A stretch of DNA of 64,000 bases, taken from positions 62,001-126,000 of the forward strand of contig NZ_CP084262.1 of NCBI RefSeq assembly GCF_022879575.1, written 5' to 3'. Below are positions 1-8,491 of this stretch, in pieces (the stretch's first letter is position 1; every line of letters starts with the position of its first letter). A model generated the notes under the pieces. That model made no database searches. It saw only the letters and a list, made by a program, of their open reading frames with translations, and was not told the origin of the DNA. Source of the DNA: Caballeronia sp. SL2Y3 (GTDB taxonomy: Bacteria > Pseudomonadota > Gammaproteobacteria > Burkholderiales > Burkholderiaceae). The translations under genes and the position numbers were made by a program.

Positions 1-72
1 TACCTACAGTATGCCTTCGACATCGCCGAGCGAAAAAGCCGCGCAAACGATAACCTGATTTTGATTATTTGA
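1..72 (+). CDS. C-terminal tail of an unidentified protein (partial)
   Basis: Frame 1 is open from the window edge to a TGA at 70-72 and encodes 23 residues ending NLILII. It could be the end of a gene that begins outside the window. Nothing in so short a stretch identifies a family, and chance openness over 72 bases is quite possible. Confidence 0.3.
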   Translation, partial: YLQYAFDIAERKSRANDNLILII

Positions 73-309
73 ATGGGTCCGACTGAAACGATTAAGAAAG
101 CTTCAGCAGAATTTGCGGGACAACCGTTCGTTTCATGCAAGAACGATCGTGCGATTCTTGCGCGAGGCGCGCGGCGCATGGCGGGGCGGCGCTTTCAGAG
201 CCGGGCGCTTTTACTGATCGACTTTGATGTCGTGCAGCCGCGCGGTGCGTCGCCTCTGTGCCGATGCGGACAGGGCTGCGCGCATCGCGCGCGACGGAGC
301 CAGTCTGCT

Positions 310-612
310 TTATTTGCCGCTGCCTGCTGCTGCGCCTGCGCGAGCGGCGGCGCCGGTGTTGGCGGCAGCGTTCGACGGGTTCTGGCTGTTCACGCCGTTC
401 GCCGTGTTTCCGTAAGTGCTTCCGGTGGAGGTCGAGTTTGAGTTCGAATAGGCAGGCGCCGATTTCGTCGGCTTAGGCTGAAGCGTCTGATTGATGACGC
501 CGATCTGCCCGAGCTTGTGGGCAGCGGAATTGTCGGCTTGCGATACGGTGGCGAAAGCGAGGCCGCCGGCGCCGATCGCGAACGCGACGACGGAGGTAAG
601 GGTTGTCTTCAT
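310..612 (-). CDS. small secreted hypothetical protein
   Basis: The 100-residue product begins with a typical Sec signal peptide (MKTTLTSVVAF, an Ala/Gly-rich core, cleavage probably after VSQA near residue 26). The mature part is low complexity, rich in Ser, Asn, Gly and Ala, with no Cys and no recognisable catalytic motif. A GGGAGA ribosome binding site lies about 5 bases before the ATG, which supports the start. It is probably a periplasmic or exported protein. I do not recognise a function. It is transcribed away from the YdcH/PPK2 pair that follows. Confidence 0.7.
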   Translation of the reverse strand: MKTTLTSVVAFAIGAGGLAFATVSQADNSAAHKLGQIGVINQTLQPKPTKSAPAYSNSNSTSTGSTYGNTANGVNSQNPSNAAANTGAAARAGAAAGSGK

Positions 613-849
613 GATGTCTCCCTGCGGGAACGCGCCGTCCCCGAACGACTATTGTGCGCGGCGCACGGGTAGTCCGGCAGAGGGGTTTTCGCCTACGACT
701 CGCGTGCGGCGCCTCGCTGCCGCTTTACGATGCGGCGAAATCACGCAGCATCGAAGCAGGCGGAGAAGGGCGAAACGCGGTCGCGAATCGGTAAGATGTA
801 CTACGTAGTGTTGAGCAACGCCCTCGTTAAAACCGCATTGGAGAATCGC

Positions 850-1071
850 ATGTTTCCCGAATACCGTGACCTGATATCCCGGCTCAAGACTGAAGACGCG
901 CACTTCTCGAAGCTCTTTGAGCGGCACAATGCGCTCGATCATGAAATCCGCAACATGGAGAGCGGCGTAACGCCGGCCGATCCCTTCGCCGTCGAAGCGT
1001 TGAAGAAGGAAAAGCTGCGGCTGAAAGACAAGCTGTACGTCGTATTGCGCAAGGCCGCAGAAGCAGTTTGA
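850..1071 (+). CDS. YdcH-like DUF465 protein
   Basis: The 73-residue product (MFPEYRDLISRLK, then HNALDHEIRNME, then LKKEKLRLKDKLY) has the length and heptad-like charge pattern of the YdcH/DUF465 family, small cytoplasmic helical-hairpin proteins of unknown role. The frame is open from 730, but the internal ATG at 850 has a GGAG site 6 bases upstream and gives the usual family length, so I place the start there. It lies about 60 bases before the polyphosphate kinase gene on the same strand and could share its transcript. Confidence 0.8.
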   Translation: MFPEYRDLISRLKTEDAHFSKLFERHNALDHEIRNMESGVTPADPFAVEALKKEKLRLKDKLYVVLRKAAEAV

Positions 1072-1128
1072 CGACACGGCTAGCGTACGCGCTGCCGCAT
1101 ACGCCGCGGCATTAGGGAGAAAAGGACT

Positions 1129-2247
1129 TTGAAAAACGCAAGACCAACCGGGACCCCCGCACGCCCGACTTCTCGACGCAACCCGCAGGAACAGGACAGC
1201 GACGTGAGCGTTGCCGAAGCGTCCGAGGCCATCTTCAGGCAGGAAACGCAGGACGCAGTGGATGCGGCCAATGAACTCATCACGAGCGGCATGGCGGACG
1301 TGCTCGCATCTGCCGCGTCGAACAGCGAAAGCACCGAAACGCGCATCGACACGCTGAAGGCCATCATAGGCGGCCTCTCTCCGGACGAAGCGGCCACCTT
1401 GCGCGCCTATCTCTTCGAGGCCACATCGCTCGTGGGAGCGCCGGCATCGCGCAGGCAGCGTCAGGACGAAGAACTGTCGGCCGGCTGGCGTCACGGAGAA
1501 TATCCGTACAAGCATCTGATGTCGCGGCAGGCGTACGAGAAGCAGAAGTACCGGCTGCAGGTCGAATTGCTGAAGCTGCAGGCGTGGGTGAAAGAGACGG
1601 GTCAACGCGTCGTGATCCTGTTCGAAGGGCGCGATGCCGCAGGCAAAGGCGGCGCCATCAAGCGCTTCATGGAGCATCTGAATCCGCGCGGCGCGCGCGT
1701 GGTGGCGCTCGAAAAGCCTTCGGAACGCGAACGAGGCCAATGGTATTTCCAGCGTTACGTCGAACACCTTCCCACTGCCGGCGAGATCGTGCTGTTCGAC
1801 CGCTCGTGGTACAACCGCGCGGGCGTCGAGCGCGTGATGGGCTTCTGCACGAATCAGGAGTACGACGCGTTCATGCAGCAGGTGCCGGCGTTCGAGCGGC
1901 ACCTCACGCAAAGCGGCGTGCATATCATCAAGTTCTGGTTTTCCGTGAGCCGCGCGGAGCAGCGCCGCCGTTTCAAGGAACGTGAAGTGCATCCGCTCAA
2001 GCAATGGAAGCTCAGTCCCGTGGACCTCGCTTCACTCGACAAGTGGGACGACTACACCGCGGCGAAGGAAGCCATGTTCGCGCACACCGATACCGCCGAT
2101 ACGCCGTGGACCGTCGTGCGCTCCGATTGCAAGAAGCGCGCGCGCCTCAATGCCATGCGCTATGTGCTGCATCGGCTGCCGTATGCGAATCGCGATATCG
2201 GGACGATCGGTCCGGTCGATCCGCTGATCGTCGGGCGGGCGTTCTAG
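1129..2247 (+). CDS. ppk2: polyphosphate kinase 2
   Basis: PPK2 enzymes reversibly transfer phosphate between polyphosphate and nucleoside di- or triphosphates. The 372-residue product carries Walker A GRDAAGKGG (about 167-175) and the Walker B/lid segment LFDRSWYNRAGVE (about 222-234), both diagnostic. The PPK2 domain occupies roughly residues 115-365; the first 110 residues are a polar extension without a clear domain, longer than in minimal family members. The start is TTG at 1129, preceded by a GGGAGAAAAGGA ribosome binding site. The nucleotide preference (ADP or GDP) cannot be read from the sequence. The gene converges on the LysR gene with a 4-base overlap of the ends. Confidence 0.93.
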   Translation: MKNARPTGTPARPTSRRNPQEQDSDVSVAEASEAIFRQETQDAVDAANELITSGMADVLASAASNSESTETRIDTLKAIIGGLSPDEAATLRAYLFEATSLVGAPASRRQRQDEELSAGWRHGEYPYKHLMSRQAYEKQKYRLQVELLKLQAWVKETGQRVVILFEGRDAAGKGGAIKRFMEHLNPRGARVVALEKPSERERGQWYFQRYVEHLPTAGEIVLFDRSWYNRAGVERVMGFCTNQEYDAFMQQVPAFERHLTQSGVHIIKFWFSVSRAEQRRRFKEREVHPLKQWKLSPVDLASLDKWDDYTAAKEAMFAHTDTADTPWTVVRSDCKKRARLNAMRYVLHRLPYANRDIGTIGPVDPLIVGRAF

Positions 2248-3128
2248 GCCGCAGCCTCGATCAGTTGATGCGCGAGCAGACTCGCATGAGGCGTCAGCGC
2301 ATCGAAAGCGCGGGCGCAAAGCAGCAGGCGGCGCGCGGCCCACGGCTCCGATAGCGGCACGATCGCGAGACCGGGCCGCCGCAGCGCCTGCGCCGACACA
2401 TCCGAAAGAATGGCGATTCCGATGCCCGCTTCGACCAGCATGCCCACGTTGTCGAGACTGCGCATGTGAATGCGGTAGTCCAGTTGCTTGCCGAGCCGCG
2501 ACGCGCGTTCGGCCAAGTGCATCTCCAGCGCGGCATCCGCGAGTCCGACGTACGCTTCGCTCACGATATCCGCGAACGAAGCGGCGGATTGCTGCGCCAC
2601 GCGGTGCGTGCGGTGCGCGACCACGACAAGCTGATCCTGCGCGATCACATGCGTTTGCAGGCTGGCAAGGTCGGTGATATCGGCCACGATGCCCAGGTCC
2701 GCGCGGCCTTCGGCGAGTGCCTGCACGATATCGACACTCGGCCGTTCGTCCAGATCGATCGAAAGATCGGGATGCGCCGCGAGAAAGCGCGCGAGTTGCA
2801 TCGGCAAGAAGGCGGCGAGGGCAGCCGTATTGGACAGCAGTTTGATGCGGCCTTTCAGACCGGTCGCGTAATGACGCAGCTCGCCCTTCATCTGTTCGAC
2901 CTGAGCCAGAATCATGCGTGCATGCCGCACGAACGCTTCGCCCGCGGCGGTCGCGTGTACGCCCCGGCGATTGCGTTCGAGAAGCGGTGCGCCGAGCGCC
3001 GCTTCCGTGCCCGCGATGCGTTCACTCGCCGATGCCAGCGCAAGATGCATGGCCTGCGCGCCCGCCGTGATGCTGCCGCGCTCCAGCACGGTCAGAAAAA
3101 GCCGCATGTCGGTGAGATCGAAGCGCAT
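2244..3128 (-). CDS. LysR-family transcriptional regulator
   Basis: The 294-residue protein has an N-terminal winged helix-turn-helix (about 5-63, with SITAGAQAMHLALASASERI and LGAPLLERNRRGVHATAAGE) and a C-terminal periplasmic-binding-like effector domain (about 90-290). It is divergently transcribed from a TSUP-family exporter gene with about 80 bases between starts. That arrangement usually means the regulator controls the neighbour. The inducer is unknown. Confidence 0.9.
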   Translation of the reverse strand: MRFDLTDMRLFLTVLERGSITAGAQAMHLALASASERIAGTEAALGAPLLERNRRGVHATAAGEAFVRHARMILAQVEQMKGELRHYATGLKGRIKLLSNTAALAAFLPMQLARFLAAHPDLSIDLDERPSVDIVQALAEGRADLGIVADITDLASLQTHVIAQDQLVVVAHRTHRVAQQSAASFADIVSEAYVGLADAALEMHLAERASRLGKQLDYRIHMRSLDNVGMLVEAGIGIAILSDVSAQALRRPGLAIVPLSEPWAARRLLLCARAFDALTPHASLLAHQLIEAAA

Positions 3129-3209
3129 GCCGTGCCTTCGGTCGCGCCGAAGCCTCGCATTGGAATTGCCAGATTGTAAGCGCGCAGGCTGCCCGCTACG
3201 ATCTGCCGC

Positions 3210-3977
3210 ATGGAACCTCTTATCGTTGTGACAGGCGCGGGTTTCCTCGCGGGCGCGATGAACGCGCTCGCGGGCGGCGGCTCGTTCGTGAGCCTGCCCG
3301 CGCTCATTGCAGCGGGTTTGCCCCCGGTTCAGGCGAACGCTTCGTCGACCGTGGCGCTCTTTCCCGGCGGCGTGGTCAGCGCGTGGGCGTACCGCGACGG
3401 CTTGAGTCCGGTCGGCCCGGTGTCGCTGCGCGCGATGCTCTTCATCACCGTGATCGGCGGGTTGATCGGCGCGGCGCTGTTGCTGCGCACGTCGTCATCC
3501 ACGTTCTCGTTCCTGTTGCCGTGGCTCATGCTCTGCGCGAGTCTCGCGCTCGCATTCGGCCGCACGCTGGGCGAAGCCTTGCGGCGACGGTGGCGCATCG
3601 GCGCGCCGTCGGTCCTCGCGATTCAGCTGGCGCTCGGCGTCTATGGCGGCTACTTCGGCGGGGCGGTCGGCATCATGATGATGGCCGTCTGGGGCTTGCT
3701 CGACGCGCGCGATCTCAAGAGCCTGAACGCGCCGCGTACGTTGCTCGTCAGCGCAGCGAACTCGGTCGCGGTGGTGACGTTCGCGCTGGCGCATGCGGTA
3801 CGCTGGCCCGAGACCGGCGCGATGCTCGTCGCGGCCATCGCGGGCGGATACAGCGGCGCGCAGTTGGGACGCCGCGCGCCGCCTGGCGCGATCCGGGCCG
3901 GCACGCTGCTTCTGAGCGCAGGCATCACCATCGCGTTCTTCGTGCGAACGTATGGGCCGATGCTTCCGCATCGATGA
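3210..3977 (+). CDS. TSUP-family (TauE/SafE) membrane permease
   Basis: The 255-residue, very hydrophobic protein has about eight predicted membrane helices in two related halves. It shows the family's N-terminal pattern AGFLAGAMNALAGGGSF and a second-half GGYFGGAVGIMMM. TSUP proteins (old DUF81) export or import small anions such as sulfite, sulfoacetate or other organosulfur compounds across the inner membrane. Substrate cannot be read here. The divergent LysR gene is the likely regulator. Confidence 0.88.
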   Translation: MEPLIVVTGAGFLAGAMNALAGGGSFVSLPALIAAGLPPVQANASSTVALFPGGVVSAWAYRDGLSPVGPVSLRAMLFITVIGGLIGAALLLRTSSSTFSFLLPWLMLCASLALAFGRTLGEALRRRWRIGAPSVLAIQLALGVYGGYFGGAVGIMMMAVWGLLDARDLKSLNAPRTLLVSAANSVAVVTFALAHAVRWPETGAMLVAAIAGGYSGAQLGRRAPPGAIRAGTLLLSAGITIAFFVRTYGPMLPHR

Positions 3978-4107
3978 AACATCATGATCGCCGCTCTGTT
4001 GGAAACGATTGGCGCGTTATCCGTGCTCGCGAGCGTGGCGGCGAAGATCGCATGGGCCCGCGACCATGCCGATGCAACGCCGCACGGGGATCAGCCGAGC
4101 GGGCCGC

Positions 4108-4623
4108 TCATTGAAGCGGACTTGCATAAGGCGGCAAGCCAAGCGCCTTCGCCGCCGATTCATACGCGCGGACGAAACGCGGGTCGTCGGCCGCTTCGCG
4201 CGCCATCCACGCGCCCAGCTCTTCGCTGCAAGCGGCCTGCGCGATGGAATCGAAACAGGCCGACTTCTCGGACATCATGCTCGCCGCCCAATAAAAGCCG
4301 AAGAGCGTTCTCTTTTCGGCAGGAGCCATACGGATCGCGTCGGGATCGACACCGGAAAACCAGCGCGCGAGCTTCATCTTGAGCGTGGCATCTGTCTCGT
4401 GAGGGTCGTAGGAAAAAAGATATCCGCCGCCTGATTGAGCCGTGTGAAAGTCGTCCATCACGACCGCGCTGACAAAACGCGCTGCCCGCGCGTTTAATGC
4501 AAACGATTGCGCGTGTGCGTTAGCGAACACACACCAGAGCATGATGAGCAACACATGGGCGGTGTACCGTGGCCAGACACGGCGCTTTTCTAGGCTGCTT
4601 CGCGGATTCACGCCAATGAACAT
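4108..4623 (-). CDS. hypothetical exported protein
   Basis: The frame is open from 4719 and has several possible starts. I favour the ATG at 4623, which gives 171 residues and puts a hydrophobic signal or anchor (VLLIMLWCVFANAHAQS) near residues 25-41, with cleavage after AHA. The ribosome binding site is weak, so the start is uncertain. The mature part contains two Cys (in KSACFDSIAQAACSEE) that could form a disulfide and is otherwise soluble. I do not recognise the family; a periplasmic location is inferred. Confidence 0.6.
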   Translation of the reverse strand: MFIGVNPRSSLEKRRVWPRYTAHVLLIMLWCVFANAHAQSFALNARAARFVSAVVMDDFHTAQSGGGYLFSYDPHETDATLKMKLARWFSGVDPDAIRMAPAEKRTLFGFYWAASMMSEKSACFDSIAQAACSEELGAWMAREAADDPRFVRAYESAAKALGLPPYASPLQ

Positions 4624-4744
4624 CCAGGAATGTCGCTGCTTTGGATCGCAGCTTTGTATGCGATGCGTGAATTCTACTGACTTATTGCCTTTGCCGCGAC
4701 GCGGATAAGGCGGCCTCATCGCCTTGGAGAAAGAATCTACAGTG

Positions 4745-4773
4745 CAAAAAACAAACGGCCCCGAAGGGCCGTT
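4745..4773 (-). terminator. rho-independent terminator of the cold-shock gene
   Basis: An 8-bp stem (4754-4761 with 4766-4773) around a 4-base loop is followed, in the minus direction, by a run rich in T (4745-4751 as A on the plus strand). It begins 30 bases after the cold-shock gene's stop codon, the expected place for an intrinsic terminator. Confidence 0.85.
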
Positions 4774-4803
4774 GTGCGCCGAGGCAGCCTGCTGATCAGT
4801 GAC

Positions 4804-5007
4804 TTACAGCGGCTGGATCGTCGAAGCCTGCTTGCCCTTGGGGCCTTGCTTGACTTCGAAGCTCACCTTCTGGTTTTCCTGAAGCGACTTGAAACCCTTG
4901 GACTGGATTTCGGAGAAATGTGCAAACAGGTCCTCACCGCCGTCGTCCGGCGTAATGAAACCAAAACCCTTTGCATCGTTAAACCACTTGACGGTACCTG
5001 TTGCCAT
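4804..5007 (-). CDS. cspA: CspA-type cold-shock protein
   Basis: The 67-residue protein is a single cold-shock domain that binds single-stranded RNA and DNA, acting as an RNA chaperone. RNP1 is KGFGFI (13-18) and RNP2 is DLFAHF (26-31); both are intact. Length and sequence are typical of proteobacterial CspA-like proteins. It has its own strong intrinsic terminator. About 350 bases without a gene lie upstream, room for the long structured leader often found on csp messages. Whether this copy is cold-induced cannot be told from sequence. Confidence 0.95.
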   Translation of the reverse strand: MATGTVKWFNDAKGFGFITPDDGGEDLFAHFSEIQSKGFKSLQENQKVSFEVKQGPKGKQASTIQPL

Positions 5008-5362
5008 TTTTCCAACCCTAAGAGACGAATTTCGTTGAAGATGCGCTCGTGATGTCGAGCGAATACATTTTTACCATGACTCGGGATTTTGGTCCAATAC
5101 GCGTTTTTGCTAAGCATGTGTACTTGCGCACGTCACAATAAACAAAATTACTTGGCCTCTCTCAGACGTCGGTTTAATTTGCCGCTTTTACTGAGCGAGG
5201 CATGATATGAGTCGATTGCATCGCGAGGTGGCAGGGTCGCAAGCACGTTGACGGCATAGCGCTCAAAATGACTGACACGCCGCCATCTTCTACGAAGAAC
5301 TCGATGTCAGCATAAAGAGCGACTCACCGGCGAGCGATAGCCCAGTGGACTGACGTGGCGAC
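5008..5362. other. intergenic region upstream of cspA-like gene
   Basis: This gap lies between the divergent cold-shock and M48-type protease genes. It is locally AT-richer (around 5060-5180) than its surroundings, fitting a promoter and long untranslated leader for the cold-shock gene. I could not fix a convincing -35/-10 pair and see no ORF. Confidence 0.4.
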
Positions 5363-5923
5363 ATGGACAAGACGGAACAACTCGCATCGCGGCTCGTCGC
5401 GCATTACGCGCAGGCGTTGAGCATCGCGACGCCTGGTGTCCGGTTCGTGGAGACGTCGTGCGGGCCGTGCTATGACGCCTTGTTCAATCGCATCGAAATC
5501 GATTCGCGCACGCTCGCGTTGCCCGAGCCTGCGCTTCGTCTCGTTCTTGCGCACGAAGTCGCGCATGCGACTCAGCGCCCCGCGTTGCTCGCAGACTTCG
5601 TGCTGACCCTGCTCGGCGTGAGCTTGATCTTTGCGGTCCCATGCGCCCTGTTCGCGTCGTTGCCGGACGCGGAGCTGTGGCGTGTGTCCGTTCCGGGTGC
5701 ATGCTTCGCACTCGTTCTGTTCGCGTCACGTAGGGCATGGCGCACACATGCCGACGCGCGGGCGGCGCGATTCGAACTCGACGCGGATGCAAAGGCCATG
5801 CGCCTTTGCGGCTCGCAAACGACGCTCGACGCGTTGGACTCGATGGTCGCGCACGGCTATCTCGATGCCACCCGGCATCGCGCGCTGAAGCATCAGCTTA
5901 TCGTGCGCCGGGAAATTCACTAG
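5363..5923 (+). CDS. small M48-like membrane metalloprotease
   Basis: The 186-residue protein has the zinc-protease motif HEVAH (64-68), two hydrophobic membrane segments after it (about 76-100 and 108-122), and the downstream ARFELDADAKAM segment (about 134-145) whose Glu resembles the third zinc ligand of M48/HtpX-like peptidases. The order HExxH, membrane hairpin, ExxxD fits that clan, but the protein is shorter than HtpX (about 290). It probably cuts membrane or misfolded proteins at the inner membrane. The ribosome binding site is weak and the ATG start is tentative. Confidence 0.75.
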   Translation: MDKTEQLASRLVAHYAQALSIATPGVRFVETSCGPCYDALFNRIEIDSRTLALPEPALRLVLAHEVAHATQRPALLADFVLTLLGVSLIFAVPCALFASLPDAELWRVSVPGACFALVLFASRRAWRTHADARAARFELDADAKAMRLCGSQTTLDALDSMVAHGYLDATRHRALKHQLIVRREIH

Positions 5924-6082
5924 AGCATTAGCAGGGCGCTCGGTCACTGGCCTCAATAAGGCAATCCGACTTTCGCGACCTCACTGCACGGCCAAAAGAA
6001 TGGCTCGGTTTTTGCGTGCGTCTATTGCCTGACGCATCGGCCTCAAGCGCGACGCGAGCCCACGCCTTCCGGATGACCGACC

Positions 6083-6427
6083 ATGTATGTCCTGTTTGTA
6101 GAAGATGACGCCCGTCTTTGCGATGCATTCAGAGACCTCGCCGTGTCTCTCGGACACGTTGCGCATGTCGCGTATGACGGTCATCAGGCGATGCTGCTCG
6201 CAGCCGAAAACCGCTACGACACGATCTTTATCGACATCGGCTTGCCGGATGTCGATGGCCGCGACCTGTGCCGGCGATTGCGGGCGGCAGGACCGAGCCA
6301 GCTTGCATGCGTCGTGGCGGTCACCGGCGACGACCGCCACAGGAACGAACTGCACGAGCATTTCGACGGCTATTTCCTGAAGCCTTTTACCGCCGATGGT
6401 TTTCGCGCCGTGCTCGACGCCTGCTGA
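6083..6427 (+). CDS. single-domain response regulator (CheY-like receiver)
   Basis: The 114-residue protein is a lone receiver domain with the acidic pocket D8/D9, phosphoacceptor D51 in FIDIGLPDVDG, T81 and K100 in FLKPF. There is no output domain, so it must act by protein contact or as a phosphate shuttle. No histidine kinase lies nearby, so its partner is encoded elsewhere. The ribosome binding site before the ATG at 6083 is poor. Confidence 0.88.
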   Translation: MYVLFVEDDARLCDAFRDLAVSLGHVAHVAYDGHQAMLLAAENRYDTIFIDIGLPDVDGRDLCRRLRAAGPSQLACVVAVTGDDRHRNELHEHFDGYFLKPFTADGFRAVLDAC

Positions 6428-6454
6428 ACGCCAAACACGCTGACGTTCAAACGC

Positions 6455-6712
6455 TCAAACGTCCAGATCGTCGGCGGCCTTGCGCTCGCGGCGCTCTTCG
6501 TTCGCGCGGCGAGCGCGCAGGCGCTGTCGCGACAACTGGGCGATGACTTCGCCCGTCGACGCGCCGGCTGGGATCTCGTTGCGTATCACTTTGGGAACCA
6601 TGGGCAAGCCCATGCGCTGCCTGCGCAGCGCAAGCGCGATGGCGGTGCGGCATGTTTGTCCGTGACAGTCCCATTCGTCGCGGATTCTTTCGCAATAGGG
6701 GCACTTTTCCAT
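6455..6712 (-). CDS. hypothetical protein with Cys motif
   Basis: The 85-residue product begins MEKCPYCERIRDEWDCHGQTC: a CxxC followed by two more Cys, which suggests a small zinc-binding knuckle. The rest is basic (RQRLRARRANEERRERKAADD) and probably helical. It may bind nucleic acid, but I recognise no family. It lies convergent to the response regulator and upstream of nothing obvious. Confidence 0.6.
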   Translation of the reverse strand: MEKCPYCERIRDEWDCHGQTCRTAIALALRRQRMGLPMVPKVIRNEIPAGASTGEVIAQLSRQRLRARRANEERRERKAADDLDV

Positions 6713-6766
6713 GCATGCAGTTTACTGCGAAACGCGGGACGCTCGCCCGCGCTCCCTCGTGCGGCT

Positions 6767-7867
6767 TTAGACGCGTGAGCGTTCGGTCATGCCCAGCCGC
6801 TCTCTCCTGAGCGGCCGCCGCTCCCGTTGATGACGATCGAGGCTGCGCCTCAGCACCTTCTTCACGAGCGACTTCAGAAAGTGAATGGACCGGTCGGTGC
6901 GCACATTGAGGTCGAAAGGCTTGAGTTCGACGACTGTACGTCCGTTGCGCTCGGCAAGTCTTGCGCGCGTGTTGCGGTGGTCGGCGGCCATGTCGGACAG
7001 GATTTCCGAAGCCTCGCGAAACGATGCTCGATCGACTCGCGCGCAAACGTGGCAGGCGCGCTGAAAGACTTTATCGAAGACGGCGAGCCAGAAGTCGTCC
7101 ATCTCGCCGCCGTCGCAGCGCGCGAGCGCCTCTACGCCGTTCACCTGCAGATCGCGCATATCGTGCAGCGTGGCTTTCTGCGTGATGCTGCCGAACCGTC
7201 TGCGATAGCCGATCAGCGGCTCTGCAATGCGATAGATGCGATTCGCGAGCAGATACAAGGACGGCATGAGCGCCATGTCTTCGTAATGGCGGCCCACAGG
7301 AAACTGCGTGGTCTTGAAGAGTTCCGTGCGATACACGCGCGCCCAGACGAAAGTGTGGAACGTATCGGCGAAATGCAGTCGCGCATGACGATCCACCGGA
7401 TGATCGCCGCCCTCCGCTTCGCTCACGAGAACGAGCTCGTCCAACTGGCGCCCCTCGTCGTCGATGATGCTCACGTTGTACTCGATCATGTCGTATTTAC
7501 CTTCGGCGAGGCGCGGCATGATGGCCTCGGTGAATCCTTTCAGGTAAATGTCGTCGCCATCCAGGAAGCCGACGTATGGGGTCGTCACCGCGGCAAGACC
7601 CAGATTGCGGGCGGCGCTGACGCCGGCGTTCTCCTGCCGGACGAGTTGAATATGCGCGCCGCCGTCGCGTTCGATCATCAGTTGGACTGCGGAATTGGTC
7701 TCGTCATGGGACCCGTCGTCGACGACGATGATGCGCATCGCGTCGATGTGTGGCTGGCTCAGTAGCGACTCGAGCGCTTCTTCGATGTACCCCTCGACGT
7801 TATAGGCTGCAACCACGATGGTGAGCAGCGGACTTGTGTCTGACACAGGGTCACGCTCGAAAGACAT
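6767..7867 (-). CDS. family 2 glycosyltransferase
   Basis: The 366-residue protein has a GT-A fold N-terminal half: LTIVVAAYNVEGYIEEALES, then VVDDGSHDET (about 48-57, nucleotide-sugar binding) and FLDGDDIY (about 102-109, the metal-binding DxD region). It would transfer a sugar from a nucleotide-sugar donor to a glycan or lipid acceptor at the cytoplasmic side. The C-terminal third is basic and not assigned. The frame is open to 8002, but the ATG at 7867 starts just before the family's conserved beta strand. No polysaccharide cluster surrounds it, so the acceptor is unknown. Confidence 0.87.
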   Translation of the reverse strand: MSFERDPVSDTSPLLTIVVAAYNVEGYIEEALESLLSQPHIDAMRIIVVDDGSHDETNSAVQLMIERDGGAHIQLVRQENAGVSAARNLGLAAVTTPYVGFLDGDDIYLKGFTEAIMPRLAEGKYDMIEYNVSIIDDEGRQLDELVLVSEAEGGDHPVDRHARLHFADTFHTFVWARVYRTELFKTTQFPVGRHYEDMALMPSLYLLANRIYRIAEPLIGYRRRFGSITQKATLHDMRDLQVNGVEALARCDGGEMDDFWLAVFDKVFQRACHVCARVDRASFREASEILSDMAADHRNTRARLAERNGRTVVELKPFDLNVRTDRSIHFLKSLVKKVLRRSLDRHQRERRPLRRERLGMTERSRV

Positions 7868-8439
7868 AGGGACGCTCCGTCTAAATCGGGTTGAAGGAAG
7901 CGGCGCCGCGATGGCGACGCCGTGGCGCGAAACGCCGCGCTCCCCGGACGAATCTTGTGGTCGATCGCATCGCACACCTCGGCGTGGCATGCCGCCCGAC
8001 AAGCGGCACGTTGCCGGTTGCGATGTCTAGTTATAGATGCTGGCAGACCCGGTCGCATGTCGAAAGACAGTGGACGAGCCAGTGGATGCCTTATACACCG
8101 AAGCGCATGCCCCGATGTGATGCACATCTTGTCAACCGCGCCACGCAATAGAGCATCTTCGCTGCGGTGGGTTCCCCGAATGAGCCTGAGAATCACGCCG
8201 ATGCGTCTATTCACGGGCTTCTTGCATCCTAGCCGTTTAAAAGGAAGGATGGGTGGTCGTCGTTTAAATACTATGTCGCCTTGCGCAGGTCAAGCTCGTG
8301 CTGCTTATCAAGCGACGAAGATAGAGCAAGGACAGTGCCACGTTGCATGGCGGCGAGGCTGCGCACTGGCGTGCAGAGACGTATGTTGGCGGATAAGGCA
8401 GCCTCACGCGCCACTTATACAGCAGCGAAGTCGAACGGA
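7868..8439. other. intergenic region without a supported gene
   Basis: About 570 bases between the glycosyltransferase start and the chemoreceptor's downstream hairpin. Open frames here have no ribosome binding site or family resemblance. I see a locally AT-rich patch near 8225-8275 but no assignable promoter or RNA gene. Confidence 0.35.
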
Positions 8440-8467
8440 CCGCAAGCGATCCGTTAGCCGCTTGCGG
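8440..8467 (-). terminator. hairpin downstream of chemoreceptor gene
   Basis: CCGCAAGCG (8440-8448) pairs perfectly with CGCTTGCGG (8459-8467) over a 10-base loop, 25 bases after the chemoreceptor stop. There is no T-run, so it may be a weak terminator or an RNA-stabilising hairpin. Confidence 0.4.
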
Positions 8468-8491
8468 CGAGGCGTTCAAGTCACGCGTACG

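Noticed and set aside
649..2004. 451-residue open frame on the minus strand
   Set aside because: It lies opposite the YdcH and PPK2 genes, has an Arg/His/Ala-rich composition typical of antisense frames in GC-rich DNA, and shows no family motif.
3984..4382. plus-strand frame starting MIAALLETIGALSVLASVAAK after the TSUP gene
   Set aside because: The hydrophobic start is tempting, but there is no ribosome binding site and most of the frame lies antisense to the better supported exported protein at 4108-4623.
7759..8214. 151-residue minus-strand frame overlapping the glycosyltransferase start
   Set aside because: No ribosome binding site, Arg/Cys-rich composition and no conserved motif; the overlapping glycosyltransferase N terminus is well supported.
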